A DNA stretch of 64,000 nucleotides from Erythrophleum ivorense. Lineage: Eukaryota; Streptophyta; Magnoliopsida; Fabales; Fabaceae. The translations under genes and the position numbers were made by a program. The stretch covers positions 930,001 to 994,000 of the forward strand of contig JAIUCV010000116.1 in NCBI GenBank assembly GCA_026724425.1, written 5' to 3'. Below are positions 50,199 to 63,771 of this stretch, one piece after another (within the stretch, counting starts at the first letter, position 1; each line of letters opens with the position of its first letter). Under the pieces are notes generated by a model. It was not told the origin of the DNA and ran no database searches. It saw nothing but the letters and a program-made list of their open reading frames with translations.

Positions 50199-50880
50199 AT
50201 CCCTAAACAGAAATTCAATCCTAAAACCCTTTCTGCCTCCGTCAAGGAGTATTACAGGAATAAGGAAAAGAACAACCAAGTTACGATCTAAATTAAGCTT
50301 CAGGAAAATGGGATTTTAAGCTTTTGAAGCTGCGAGAAGTGGCGAACAGTATAGCGGCCAACAGTTTAGCGAGCAGAAAGTAGAAAGAGGACAAAAAGGA
50401 AAGGATATTTTTTCAGATCCTGAAATGGGTTTTAATTTAATAGAACAAACCAAAATCATAAAAAAAGAAAGAGTAAAAAAAACTGAAACATAAGCGAAAG
50501 AGACAGAGAGTTTTACATGCTCATGGTTAAACATACAGCCAAGTGGAGTGCAGGGTGATTGATTGAGCCTATGATGGGGTCTTCTCCCCTTTCTTTGCTT
50601 GGATTTTTATGGAGGACAATGAGTGAAAAAGCGGACGGATCTAACCGTTTTCTGTTTCATGGAATTGGAGAAAACACAGAGAGAGCGTGAAAGAAGAAAA
50701 AGAAGATATTTGGAGTGTGAAAATCTTGACGGGGATGACCTATCTATCAGTTTGTCTGCGTGAGAGTGACGACCAGCGCAGACTACAAATAGAAAGAGAA
50801 TTCTGCTTTCTCTCTCTACAGCGGAGATTGGCTCCGGCTTTTTCTTGTGCAATCCCACAGCCTACTAATAAGTCATAACT
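50199..50880 (-). promoter_or_regulatory. Leader and promoter region of the Dof gene
   Basis: GC content is raised compared with the DNA beyond 50880. There is an acceptor-like site near 50204. On the transcribed strand CT-rich tracts (near 50670-50700 and 50795-50820) fit a leader. No sure TATA box was found. Confidence 0.4.
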
Positions 50881-50979
50881 AAAAGTTTACTTTTTTAACT
50901 AAAAATAATGTTTCTTTATGATTATTCTTTATCTTTCCCCAAAATTATGGCTACAGGATCAAAGGGGTTAAGTAATGTT

Positions 50980-51365
50980 AAATTGCATATAATTTTTTAA
51001 TTCTAAATTATATTTTCTTTTCAAAATGTAATAATAAATATTTTTAAATTGTCAAATTTATACAAAATATAAATAATCCTTTACAATTAGGTAATTTATT
51101 ATTTCACAGACTAAGCATGATGCATTAAAAAATTATATGTATATGACCTAGAATTCACAAATATTATTTGTATATAACATAAAATTTTAAAAAAATTATT
51201 TACATAATAAAAAAAGATTCTTAATTATTAACATGTCATGTTATGTTAATAAAATAATGAATTAATTGATGGAATGAAATTATTTACATAAACTTAAAAG
51301 TTCAAAAAATTTATTGTTAAATTTCAAACATCAAAATATTATCTATATATTAGCTAAAGTTTAGA
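50980..51365. repeat. Degenerate foldback related to 45965-46379
   Basis: Left and right parts have the same kind of inverted AT-rich arms, including 'atgaattaattgatggaa' and 'cattaaaaaattatatgt' type pieces; weakly preserved. Confidence 0.35.
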
Positions 51366-51379
51366 AAAAAAAAATTGTA

Positions 51380-51679
51380 CTCCCTCCAGTCTCCAATATA
51401 AGTTACTTATTGGAGGGGTGTCTTAGTTCAAAATAGAAATCACTTTTTCAAGTTGTCTTGATCATTAAATGACTTTTTTCTTAAATACTCTTAATTAAAT
51501 AGAGAGTCATTAAAACTAATACAATTTACTAAAAATGGAGGGTAACTCTTTAATTAGAGACAAATATGAAAAAAAAAATTATACTTTAATACAAATTTAA
51601 TTAGTTAAACTACTTTGAATTAATTTTTTTAATATCTGTGAGATAGGTATTAGTGATTTATATTTAAGACCGGAGGGAG
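51380..51679. mobile_element. Stowaway-type MITE, 300 bp
   Basis: Terminal inverted repeats ctccctcc(a/g) at 51380-51388 and cggagggag at 51671-51679, with a TA on each side (51378-51379 and 51680-51681). These ends and the TA target are diagnostic of Stowaway elements mobilised by Tc1/mariner transposases. Lies about 500 bases upstream of the likely Dof promoter; no coding capacity. Confidence 0.88.
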
Positions 51680-52739
51680 TATAATTTAGCCTTATAATAA
51701 AGAATTTGATATTGTGAGAATAAAATTGCAGAAGTAATATGTTAATATAAAAATAATATTCTCAAGTAAAGAATAATTTAGATAAAATTTAACAATACTC
51801 TCGCCATAATAACCCGAATAATTTAAAAAAATTATAATTAATAATGCACAAACAGCATTTTATAATTTGTATATTATTAATTTACATCTGCTGAAAATAA
51901 ATATTTATATTAAATTAGAACTACCGAATAACCTTTTTAACTTTTCTTTTGTAAAGTGCGAGACCAAACTACAATGCTATCAATTAAGACCATAATTGTA
52001 TTAAAAATGTAACATAAAAACTTCCCACGTTTTGATTATTTTATTTATTTTATCAATTTATTGAAATTAAATCATAAAATTTTTATTCTTACATTAATTT
52101 TGACATGAATACTTTTTCTTTAAGTGATACAAAGAAATGAATGATTTGAAATTTACATAAACCGATCTCATTGTAATTAAAACAATATATGTGCCAATAG
52201 ACATATGATTAAAAATAAACGCAGACGCAGACAAAAATGTAAAAGCGAATTAGGGTTAACAACATAAATTCGCCGAGGTGATAAACAAATGAGTAACGAA
52301 TCAACACGTTTATTCTCTGCTTTTGTCTTCTTTTCCTTGTAATACTAGGATGCCTTTGTCCAATTAATTAACTTAATTAATTAACTCGCCAACCACAAAA
52401 GGCTCATCTAATATCCTAATATTGGGTTTTTCCATTTATTTTCTTGAAAGATTAGACACCTAATATAAATTTTTATTATAGAGAGTTTAAATTTTTATTA
52501 TTAATTTATTTTATAATTTATGATCAATAATATTTTATTATTATATACATAAAATTTAAACCAAATTAAACTTTGAAAAATTAAGCTTTTCATGCTTTAA
52601 CTTTATAAATTAGAGTAGGTGTTGTGCGTATACATATTTGCACAAGGTTTTTGAAAAAACAGAAGAGAAAAATGACAAAAAATTAACAATATATATAATT
52701 ATCAATAAAAAATTGATTAATATATATTTTTTTTTTTTA

Positions 52740-53090
52740 AATTTGCATTGAGCCAAGCCTAGCCGAGTTACGGCTCAAAACATCTGACGTGGCACGAAGC
52801 CAGATTATGATAAGGCTGAGCCGCTGCCAATTAGTGGGCCAGGACAGGCTTGCGTGCGAACAAAGCAAGCAGCACCCAGAGGGGGAGCATCATTGGAGTT
52901 TCAACGGCATATCAGGACCGTTCAAATGACAGGAGATGCAAATCTGGCACGTCAAAGTGTCGAGCGTTGTGGACGAGAAACGTTGCGTTGAGTTACCGTC
53001 ACCCTACGGGCAGGGGCTCACCGGCGACACGTGGCGGAACCCCATGAGTGGCACAAACATTAATGAATGGAAAGTGCAGTGGAGTCCGTG
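52740..53090. promoter_or_regulatory. GC-rich island with two ABRE/G-box-like motifs
   Basis: About 350 bases much richer in GC than its flanks. Contains tgacgtggcac (about 52787-52797) and gacacgtggcgg (about 53025-53036), both strong ACGT-core elements of the type bound by bZIP/ABF factors. No coding frame that I recognise on either strand. It could be a distal control region or a captured promoter piece. Confidence 0.35.
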
Positions 53091-53454
53091 ACCGCTAAAT
53101 GAAAAAAAAGAAAAAAAATTATCCAAACTTTATAAAAATATTATTAAAAAGGCTTTAAAAATTAAAATTCTTTTGTAAAACAAAAATTATTACTGATATT
53201 TCTTAAATTATTATTCATGCTCTTTAATATTTTTTTTTTATGTTATAAAAATATTTTAAATTTGTTATTATTTTTAAATAAAATATTTGTGTAACATTAA
53301 AAAAATTAATCTGTAATACGAGAAAACTTAAGCCATAAATTTGAGAAATATTAGTGATATTTTTTTAATTTTTCAAACAAATTTTGATCTTCAAAATATT
53401 TTAATATCATTTTTATGAAATTACATTTTTAGGATAAATTCTCGGTGGAGAAAA

Positions 53455-53760
53455 TGCTAAAGCTACAGGGGGTGTGGTGGTGACATGAGTGAATGATGTT
53501 AAAGAAGGTGGGTCGCACAATATTGTGATTTGATTGGTTTTTGTCTGTTTGTTTGATTGATGGAGGGTCGTGATTTTGAGAGAGATGATGATGATGAAGA
53601 AGGCTTGAACGTTCCGCGTGGGCAGAAGAAGGTGTGGACCCACCTTTTATATGAAAGACGAATCACTTGGGCAAATAAATCAAAGTGATGGATTGGAATT
53701 GAAGACATCCACCGTCCTCGTGCGCCAAATTGAAGGAATAGGCTGGGTCCCATTTACTAG
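53455..53760 (-). promoter_or_regulatory. Promoter-like island with TATA box, no gene downstream
   Basis: On the minus strand a TATA-like catataaaagg lies at about 53644-53654, followed about 30 bases on by a leader-like CT/CA-rich stretch. A heat-shock-type dyad, gaacgttc, is at about 53607-53614. The frames behind it have no recognisable domain and run into AT repeats. Confidence 0.3.
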
Positions 53761-56700
53761 TAGGCTATTAGATGGAAAACCTATTTTTAATTTTTTATCT
53801 AGGGATTCTTTAACTTCATATTAACTAATAGTGGGCCCATTCAAATTTGGTGAGTTCCACTATTTTTTTAAAAAAATAATTATTATTACATTACTTATAA
53901 TTCAAGAGTAATACCTAAAAATTTTATTTTTATAATGATATATTGATATTTTATAATTAAATTAATATATATTATAAAATAATATTTGAAATAAAAATTT
54001 AGTTCAAAACGGGTTTAATTCTGAAGTTAGCTGATTTATCAGTTTAACTGATCCTTAATTATTTTTCTTTCGACTAATTTTAAAAATTAAATGATGAATC
54101 ATCTTACCAATTCTTTGGACAAACATACTGAATTGATCTAATTTTTTAACCATTACATTTTATTGCTGGGAATTTTTTAGATTTATATCTATAGTAATGA
54201 AAAAATTATTTATTACAAATTTTGAAAGGAATCAATGGTGAAAACTTGAGTTTGAGAAGTGTATTCAAGTTTTTTAAGGGTTCAAGTTTGGGGATGCAGA
54301 GGAGGATACCCGCATCGTTTTAGACCCGCAATATTTATATACCTCCCAAACTTAAATTTGTTAAATGTTAAGATGGAGTCCAAATTTTTAAAAAAAATTA
54401 AGTCTAAAAATAAAAATTATAATGCCTTACTCATGACTATCTCAACATCTGATTAGTTAGCCTTATTTAGTATAATTCTTTTTTACAATTTTTGTATAAT
54501 ATTTATTATATTTTTATTAGTTTTTAAAATAAGAGAAAAGATTATATCTATTTTTAAAATTATTTTATTTATTTTTCATTCTACGCAACAAACAAATCAC
54601 GAGTGATGCGCTGCCTTGTAGCCAGGGAGATTGAGAGACTGTAGCGCAATGGATTGTTCTAGCGAGCTCGATCGTCGACTCACAGTACCCACAGTGTACT
54701 GCGAAGACCGTTTCTAAATAGGTATGCATGTTTTTAATATTAGTATGGGCTATATAATTTCGTAAATAACGTCTATTTAAGAATTTCTTATTTTTGTTCA
54801 AAATTTGATTTAAAAAAAACTAAATGGATGAAAAATTCATAAAAAAAATTGATTTATAATTATATTAGAAGAGAACATACTGAAAGAGATATTTTTAATA
54901 CAATCATGTATTTATTTATATGCGGCTAAGTTTGTTTGTATTTTATAGATGATATCTATTTAAAAATAAAATTAAATTATATTTTTTTCTCTTGAAATAT
55001 ACTTAAATTATATGTTTTTATCATAAAAATTTATGCAAATTCTTGTAAAATAAAATTTGACAAAAATACTCTAAAAAATAATATTGACTTCTTTTATTTA
55101 AAATATAATTTATAAAAAAATTAAAAATTTATTTTATTATTATTTATTTTCTATTAAAAAACATAAATTTATCTTATTATAAATTTATAAAATTACATGT
55201 TTGTAATTATTTAAATATATATATACTTAATACTTGTTATATTAAATAAATAATAGATATACAAAGATTTTAATTAAAATAATATAGGTATAATTCATTT
55301 TTTGTTATTGAAAAAATCAATATAACGTATCTTTTAATTTTAAAAGATAAAAATATAAATTTCTAAAATAAAAATCAAGTGTATAATTTAGAGACTTTCT
55401 AAGAAAAAGAGTATAATATATGAATTTTTGATCCTTTAAAATATGAAATATGTAAAATATCTCTGAATTATGAGAAAAATAATAACATAAAAAGTATATA
55501 TATATATATATGAAATTGACTTCCTTTTTTTTCACTTTTCTTGTTTTTTTTAATCTTCCTTTCATTTCAAAAATATTGCTTCCAGTCTCATATTTAAAAG
55601 GCTTTTCTAGAATTTGATTTGGTCTAAAATATAAAAAATAAACTATTAATATCAGGTATATTAATTATAATATTTTAATTATATCTTTCATTAAATAAAT
55701 ATTTTAAATTATGAATAATAGCTGTCATTAATTTTAAAAAGAAAGTACACACATTAAATAAAAATAATTTTAAAAAATAATTTTTATTTGGCATAAAATT
55801 AATTCTTAATCTTTGTAAATTAATTATTATTTTTTTATACATATGAGATTTGAAGTAATAGTTTACTATCTTTATATTTAACAAAATTTGAGCAAAAAAA
55901 TTAAAGTTAATGACTCAAAATTAAAAATATTTACTTTAAAAAATTAATTATCATTGTTTTAATATAAATTACTAAGTAAAATTTTTTAAACTTAATAAAA
56001 ATAAATCTTTTTAATTTAGGTTCTTCACTCTAATTCTTCCAATTTAAACTCACAGTAGGTGCCCAGTTATGATTGTGAAGGATGTGCTGTACTGTCTTCA
56101 GCACTGAACATTGAATGCCTGGTGTGGTTCATGAAAATACCTAACCACTATCACACTCGTCACAGTTTCTGAACCTTTTTTTTCACGTTCATTCACAAGA
56201 GGAGACATAGTCAATTCACATAGAATGTGTGTGAGCATTTTGAAATCTGAATTATAGAGAGAGAGATAATGTGTGAGCAGTATAAGTGAAGTTAAAGTAA
56301 AAATGGCATAGTGGATAGGAAAATGATTGATGCCTACCAGGTGTGCATCATAGTCATCTCTTAAAAGTTTATAGATGAGATTCAAGTGATTAAGATATGC
56401 AAGTTTGAATGAAGAATTACAGATCTGAATAAAGAATTATAAGTTTCAGGTTTTTGTTGACTATAAACATGGAAGTAATGGGAGATGGTGAGGATCTAGT
56501 GTCGGCGAGCGAAGGATGAGGATGAAAAGATAATGATGCGTTTGATGCCCTAAAAAATAGAAATAAAATGTAAAATGATGACTTTAAAAAGAAAAATTAA
56601 TTTGTTTATTTTTATTTTAAAAAAATTATAAAATAAAATAAAAAATTATTAAATAATAATCATAAAAATATAATATAATAGATATTATATAAAACTTTTC

Positions 56701-58260
56701 CTTTTTTTTTCCTGTTAGTAGTAAAAGGATGCAATCTTCCTTAATAATTTGGATTAATTTTTGTAAAGATTTTTATACAATTATATGAATAAAATTTTAA
56801 ATGTACAGGAGGTATACATCAACAAGATTATTTGAAATAAAAGGTTTCAGTTTGGATAAAGCTCCTAGACACTCCTAATCATAATATTCATCAGGGGGAA
56901 AAAATGAGAAGATAATAGGAAACGAGTGATGATATTATGAGATCGAGTACATCATCGATCTTAATTATATGACAAAAGATTTATTAAATATTATTAATTA
57001 TAATATAATATAATATTTTATTTTATTGGATCGATTATTATAATTATACTTGTTAATTACACAAAATTTAAACTAATATACTTGGATCTATTAATTAATA
57101 AATAAGTTAATATCTAAGCAATAGATCTTGAAATATTTAAAAGATATTATTTTATACTTAATAATTATTACATCATAATTAGAATTTTTAATATATCCAA
57201 ATTCATAAAATCATCACTCAGAGAAGGAAGGGAGCGCGATGGGAAAATGAGACATAAAGCAACAAACTTATGGATGACGTATAAGGGATGAACTTAATAA
57301 CAAGAAATTTTTAGATATATTCAATCTATATACAAATTTAAAATTTAAATTAATTATAAATAAATATGTTAAAAATAAGTTTTAATACAAAAAATTGTTT
57401 GACTTTGCAATTAATTTAGTATATAAGTTTATTTATTAACTTTCTAAAATTCTTCACACTCTCAATTTTAAAGATTTTAAAAGAACAAAAATGTTTCCAA
57501 GCCAAAAAATTGATAATTTAATTAATTCTCTCTTTCTTTCTTTGTTATTTTATTTTCTTAGGATTCTTTCTTTTTCCTCTCAAACATGTTTTAAATCCCC
57601 AACACAATGGCGATGATGGTGAATCCAAGCGTCATGTCATGTCGTGTCTTCTCCCCGAGCTACACGGCAAAGATGCAGATGGCTTGCCCCAAAACTATTC
57701 TTAATTTTTCTTGATATGCTTAGTTAGTTTTTTTTTTTTAATTTTGGAGTTTTTTTTACGTCTTTTGTCCTTTAAGATTGAAAAATAGAAAATAACTATC
57801 TTTAAAAAATAAAAAAATATATTTTTAAATATAAAAATAGTTTTTATATCCTTACTTTAAAAAATAATAAAATATTATTGAATAATATTTATAAACAATA
57901 TCATAAATATTACATAAATTTTTTTTAAAAAAAGAAATTATTTATTTCGGACACCAACCAAATAGACTAATGGTGTTTGTCTTAAATCTTACGATACATA
58001 TATGCCTAAGTCTTAATTGAAGTTTACTAATTTTGAAAATGTGTCTTGAGTTTAAAATAATATCAATTCAATTGATAATATAGATGAATCAATTTTGTTG
58101 ATAAACATTTTACTAAATGCAATGCACTTAGTCTTCGAGTTAAAATAACTTATTTAACTCTTAATTTCTCTCTAAAGAAAAAGGAATTTAGATTTTTCTA
58201 TTTAGCAAGTGAATAGACGGTCATAAAATATAGTTTTGGTAAAAAAAAAAAGAAGAATTG

Positions 58261-58262
<2 letters not shown>

Positions 58263-58312
<50 letters not shown>
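58263..58312. repeat. (CT)25 microsatellite
   Basis: Twenty-five perfect CT units, seen directly. Confidence 0.97.
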
Positions 58313-58314
<2 letters not shown>

Positions 58315-58866
58315 GTATTACTTTTTTACATCATTTTTTAAAATATACGGTGCATTACTTTAAAAGATTACAGTCTAAAAAAGGATGACTTATGATGATT
58401 TTAAAAATTGCTACCCATTTAATGTTATGAAAAAAATAAATTATACCACTAAGAGATAGCCTTTTTCAGTCAATTTAGTCCTAGCGTGATGGACACGTGA
58501 ATTTGCTTCCATTATTAATGATTGCTATACTTGCGGATTCAAGGTGAAATTCACCAATTTATCTCGACTTTCAATTTCATTAAGCATCAGATTTTTTTTT
58601 TTCACTTCTCTCTTCTTTCTCATAAACAATTGTGAGAGACATTTTTAAATATGACACTTCTATTAATAATAAATTAATTATAGATAAACATATAAATATA
58701 TTGAATATGAATTTTATTTTTAAAAAGTGTGAATTTTATTAAAAATTATAATATTTACAATCAGTTTAATTTATTTATTATTGATACTTAATAGAATTAT
58801 TATCCTAAAAATCTCATTAATTAATTTACATTATATCATAATGAGAAATTAAGAGATGGAAAAAAT

Positions 58867-59190
58867 AAATTACACAAATTTCTATTAAATTTTATTAAAA
58901 TTATACAGATTTTTTCAATTATTTTTAAAATATATGCAATTTTTTAACATAAAAAATTATTTTATATTTTAGTTTAATTTTAAAATTTTTGACCAAAATA
59001 CTCACTATTTAATTTTTTTTAATTTTAAAAATTATGTATTTAAGTTAATAGAGAGTATTTTAATCAAAATATTTAAAATTAGATAAAAATGTAAAATGAC
59101 TTTGTATTTTATGAGATGTTTGTATATATTTAAAAAAATAAATAAATTTATATAATTTTAATATCATTTAAAAAAGATATATAATTTAAT
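58867..59190. repeat. Foldback family A copy
   Basis: 'aaattacacaaatttct' on the left against 'agatatataattta' on the right, inverted, with 'gaccaaaatactcac' and 'gagagtattttaatc' pairing near the centre. Same family as 11838-12160. Confidence 0.6.
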
Positions 59191-60614
59191 TTTTAAAAAA
59201 AAAACATAAGAGAAAGATTCACGCACCGGGCACTCTATAAAAGTAAAAGCATAAGTTCTATAATGTTAGAATTCCAAGAAAAAGTTAGGGTGGAGGCCCA
59301 AGCTTTCAGAATCAGGATCCCCCGGATTTTATTATATTATGTGCAGTAACATTTTATGCACCTTGTTTTTAAATTTTTAATTTTTTTAGATTTTAAAGTT
59401 TAACATAAAAGATAAAAATTATAATTATAAAAATAAAAAAATTAACTATATAGTACAATTAAAATATTTAAAATATGATCTTTTTTAATTAAAAATTGTA
59501 TTTTCACAATTATAATTTTCATCTTTTATATTAAATCTCAAGTCTTTAACAAAATTTAAAAACATGTAAAATACATTACTGCATGTGATCCAATAGAAGG
59601 ATGTCCTATTGCGTGCAAACTTTTTGGATGCATGTATCCCATATGTAGTTTTGCCTTGCTAGGGTGCTGTTGAGCAAGGACAAGAATGAACACAAATCAT
59701 TTTTCACTCATGTCACTTGAGTTATTCATCTTACTCCTAGCAACGTTGATTTGAAGCAAAGTTGATTATATAAAGTTGAATTACGAGTTTAACTTCTTTT
59801 AATCTTTTATGCTATAAACTCGGTTCGAACCGCATTGTATTTACAGTGTGACTTTCTTTGGATTATATATATATATATATTTTAAATGCCATCTTCTCTT
59901 TTTTTTTTTTTAACTATGATGGATCCATGCAACGCACGAGAAGTCACTTAGTTTTTAGAAAATCAGAAACAAGAGAGGGTGACAGAAGATAAAAATGGGG
60001 TATTAATGTGACCTATAAAGCCAGATATCAATGGGTATATATAATATGTTCTTTCGCTACTTTGCGTGTATACTCAACATCTCCTAAATTAAAGACAACA
60101 TGAATGAGAATATGATTCATCCAGCGATTCTCCATTAGGTTACTGCAGAAGGTAGCACATTTCCCTATTGCATTCTCAAATAACAAGGTTATGTTTGGTA
60201 TAAAAAAGAATTCAAGGGAGGAAGAAGAAGAAGAAAATATAATTAAAATATTCTTACTTAAAAATAAATAAATAAATACATACTATTAAGTAATAATTAT
60301 AATGATGGAATAAATATATTTTAAAATTTTTTAAAAAATTTCTCTTCTGATTAATCTTTAATCTCTTGCAACAAACGTGTCCTAAGTTTAACCCAATTTC
60401 TCTCATCTAATGGACTGAATAAACGCACTCAAATCAATCACTTTGAATCATACACTTAGAGGGAAGACTAGGTATTTGAGGAATGTGTATCATGGTGCTT
60501 CAATCCTTATGTATTGTACTTTGCAAAGTTAATGCTATCTGCCACTATTCAACCAAGAAAATTTATCCTAATGTTCTCAAATTTTACTTATACAAAGCTT
60601 AGATACTTATATGT

Positions 60615-61110
60615 TGTTAGGTGTAGATTGGAAAAATAAAGTATTTTAAAAAGGCTAAGTCCCACGTTACTTAAAACAAGGAAGTTGTGAGTGTATATAT
60701 ACTAAGTTGTGTTATTGGGTTAAATAAAGAATTAAGGAAGAAGGTGGGCTCGTGCACACAAGAGCGGGCTAAGTTGGGCTTAACGCAGTTGAAATCCATT
60801 GACTTCCCCTTGCACATGAAATAATATGAAGTAGGAAAAATTTTACACAAATTTTATTTTATTTTACTTAACCGGCTAAGGTGTCCAGAACGGAAGGAGA
60901 TTTTGGAGCTAATTTGGTGAAATATCTCTTTTACCCCTATTCATCATACAAGCCTCAGCTAAGTTTGTCCTATCATTGTGTGTGTGGTTCTTTTGTCTTG
61001 TACCCTATAGCTTCTACTTTAGACCAATCTTGTAACCCGTCGCCCTTTGCTGCCTCACTCCCAAGTGGCTACCATTACAACAGTGGATCAATAGTCCTCT
61101 GCCAAAAGAG
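60615..61110 (+). repeat. Possible LTR-derived stretch
   Basis: Starts tgttaggtgtag and has 'aagtcccacgtta' and 'gtatatatactaagttgtg' at spacings reminiscent of small plant LTRs (U3 with TATA). Neither the end nor a second copy is seen, and no primer-binding site follows for certain. Confidence 0.25.
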
Positions 61111-61985
61111 GTTTGTTTGACTTGTTCCCTTCCCTATCTATTTTTCCTATGCAACTTCATCAACCACCATTTCACTTTAAACTCTGAGTTGCGACTTTGA
61201 AGTCGATAGATTATAAACAATGTCTTATTACTCTTTGTAATATGCATATGTCCAATCTTATCCTAAACCAAAAGTATTTGTATTCAATTTTTCTGCTCTG
61301 TTAGAAATATTGCAATTTGAACATACCATACTTACAAATTCTTGTTTCTTTTTAACAAATTTAATTTAAAGAAATGAAAAACAAAATGTAGTAGTCCAAC
61401 TCTCCAAGTAAAGTTATTACTTGTTCTATTGGAACCCACTTATTCAAGTCAATATCTCCTTTCTTTGAGAGTTTTTGCTTTCGTAGTACCATTGTTAGTT
61501 CTATTCTTCAGGATCACAATTATATGGTTTTAGCATTGGTGGTTAATGATCTTTGAATCATAATTGTGAATTTTAGCTCATTTAGGGGACAGTAGTTGTA
61601 AAATAGTTAGAGTATAATGTAGAAAGCCACGATACTATAATAATTATGCATTTAGTTGAAAAAACTTTAGCTGTAAATATACGACTAACAATTTAGTTGT
61701 AAATATATAGCCAACAATGCAACAAACTTACTAGCTATTTAAATTAAAAGATAAAAGTTATTTATGTCCCTTCTTTTATGCATTAAATTTATAGTTCTTT
61801 TTGGTTGCAAACTTCTAATCGTAAATTAATTTCTTAAAGTGGTAGATTTTCTTTTATGAACTATTTATAAGATAGTGCATGACAATGAGAGCATATTCAT
61901 AATATTGTCTTTTAGTTCAAGTTTACATCGTTTAAAAAATACTTACCAATATTTGTCTTAATATCTAACTCAGTATTCAACGGTT

Positions 61986-63300
61986 ATGGACGACATTAGC
62001 CATAACACCATGCTTCATGTGTTGCTATGGTTTTTGTTAGTTGTGCATGTTAGGCGTAAGTGGTTGCTAACCATGTGGGTCACTATAGCATTAAACTACC
62101 ATCATATAAAGCATAGGCCATACACTGTAAACTTTGAAGCTAAGCGAGTTCATCTTAAGAAGTTGGTTTATAATAATGACACTACTTGTTATAACCAACT
62201 TAAAATGTTTAAAGCAACATTTAATCGGTTATGTTCCATGCTTGATACAATAAGGGACTTAAGGTCTTCCAAAAATATGCTTGTTAATGAGTAAGTGGCA
62301 ATCTTTTTAAACATTAATGTGTTTTATGTAAAGAATAGAGTTATCAAATTTCAATTTGGAAGATCTGGGAAAACCTTTAGTAGAACATTCAATTCGGTGT
62401 TGTGTGCCATGATGCATTTGGATAAAGAGTTATTCAAAACATCAGAGCTTGTACTCAAGAGTTCAATTGATGCAAAACAAAAATAGTTCAAGATAAACTT
62501 TATACCATATATAATCATAGTTATGCCCTTGTGGCCTTATGTTACACCCTAGTTACAACATCATACATATTAAACTTAAATATACTAATGGTTTGTAATT
62601 TGGTTACATCCCTATTGACTCCATTTTTAGAATTATCTTGGTGCACTTGATGGAACACACATTCTGATACAAGTTCGATTGGAAGATAAGCCTTGGTATC
62701 GTAACCGAAAAGGTTCAATCACCATTAACATCTTAGGTGTTTGCTCCTAAGATGCACAATTTATTTATGTCTTGTTTAGGTGAGAGGGATCTGCTGCTGA
62801 TAATCGAGTTTTGCGAGATGCAATTAGTAGGAGGCATTGCTTGAAAGTTGCCCATAATGAGCATAAATATGTTTGTTTTGTGTTCTTTTAAGTTTGGTGA
62901 CATTTAGATTACTTGTTTCACTTATTTAAGGATGTTGACATGTTTTAGGTTAATATTATTTGGTTGATACTGGTTACACTAACTATGATGGCTTTCTTGT
63001 GCCATACTGAGAACAAAGATACCATTTGAGTGAATGGACTCATAGTCGCCACCCAAACTCCCTATAGGAATGCTTTAATATGAGATATGTATTGGCTCGT
63101 AATGTAATTCAGTGAGCTTTTGGGATGTTAAAAGAACGATAGGTAATCCTTAGAAATCCATCCTTCTACTTAGTAAGGACACACAATCTTGTTATCCTTG
63201 CTTGCTGCTTATTACATAATCTTATCATTCGAGAGAATGTTGATGTTTCATCACAAATGAGCTTTATGGTCCAGACATAATCAAACCCCCAGTTAAGCCC
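61986..63300 (+). pseudogene. PIF/Harbinger transposase relic
   Basis: Successive plus-strand pieces give the N-terminal helical region (MFKATFNRLCSMLD), AIFLNINVFYVKNRVIKFQF, GRSGKTFSRTFNSVL, then LGALDGTHI with the first catalytic Asp (about 62640-62660), then EGSAADNRVLRDAISRRH with the second (about 62790-62840), YTNYDGFLVPY, and RNVIQ-stop-AFGMLKER, where the third acidic residue expected (Glu) reads Gln followed by a stop. The last conserved block is CCLLHNLIIREN. At least five internal stops (the first near 62292) and frame shifts are seen. This is a decayed Harbinger-type transposase that can no longer act. Confidence 0.85.
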
Positions 63301-63771
63301 AATATTATGGTTACACAAATGACATATGATGCATGGACTATGTTTTGGGAGTAATTAGCAATAGATATATTCAATGAGTTCATTCAACAAAGAGCACATG
63401 GATGACTTGTTTGCTTTCTTTTAAGCCTTTGATATTTGAATGCCAATACTAATATGTATTGATTATATGACTGTCATTCTCTCATGGTTTGACAGAGTTA
63501 TTTGAATGAAGTTATTTGAAAAATTTACTATCTTTCACGTTAATTTTTAGTTTCCAATACTCTTATAATTATTATGCCCTTATGGTTTGACAAAACACTA
63601 ATGAGGTTTATGTTTAATGTTCAATTGATATGTACTATCTTTCATATATTAATTTGTTTTGACATATTCATTGTTGATGTGCTGATTATTTGTTGCCAGC
63701 CATGCTTAATTAACACTTTTTCTGTATATTGTTTCTTCTTATTTGATTGCTTAGTCTTGTAGCAAGGTAAG

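Larger units (their letters stand above)
51680..58262. other. Intergenic, AT-rich with a few GC islands
   Basis: No gene recognised. GC-richer islands lie at 52740-53090, 53455-53760, 54570-54730 and 56040-56540. The frame at 57607-57714 (35 codons, starting MAMMVNPSV) has a transit-peptide-like look but no homologue that I recognise and no continuation. Confidence 0.55.
58313..61985. other. Intergenic, no intact gene
   Basis: Holds a foldback family A copy (58867-59190) and a possible LTR-like stretch from about 60615. The frame at 60881-61120 has no recognisable domain. Composition rises in GC after about 60600. Confidence 0.5.

Noticed and set aside
50199..50279. N-terminal extension of the Dof protein to a TTG at 50279
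   Set aside because: No ATG upstream in frame, and an acceptor-like site lies just before the ATG at 50198.
52850..53047. Open frame in the GC-rich island
   Set aside because: No similarity to any family I know and no conserved start context; higher GC alone lengthens chance frames.
56098..56385. Open frame of 95 codons on the minus strand
   Set aside because: No domain, no promoter motif and no neighbouring exon that would fit.
57607..57714. 35-codon frame starting MAMMVNPSV that resembles a plastid transit peptide
   Set aside because: Too short and without any continuation by a plausible splice; could be a remnant first exon, but this is unsupported.
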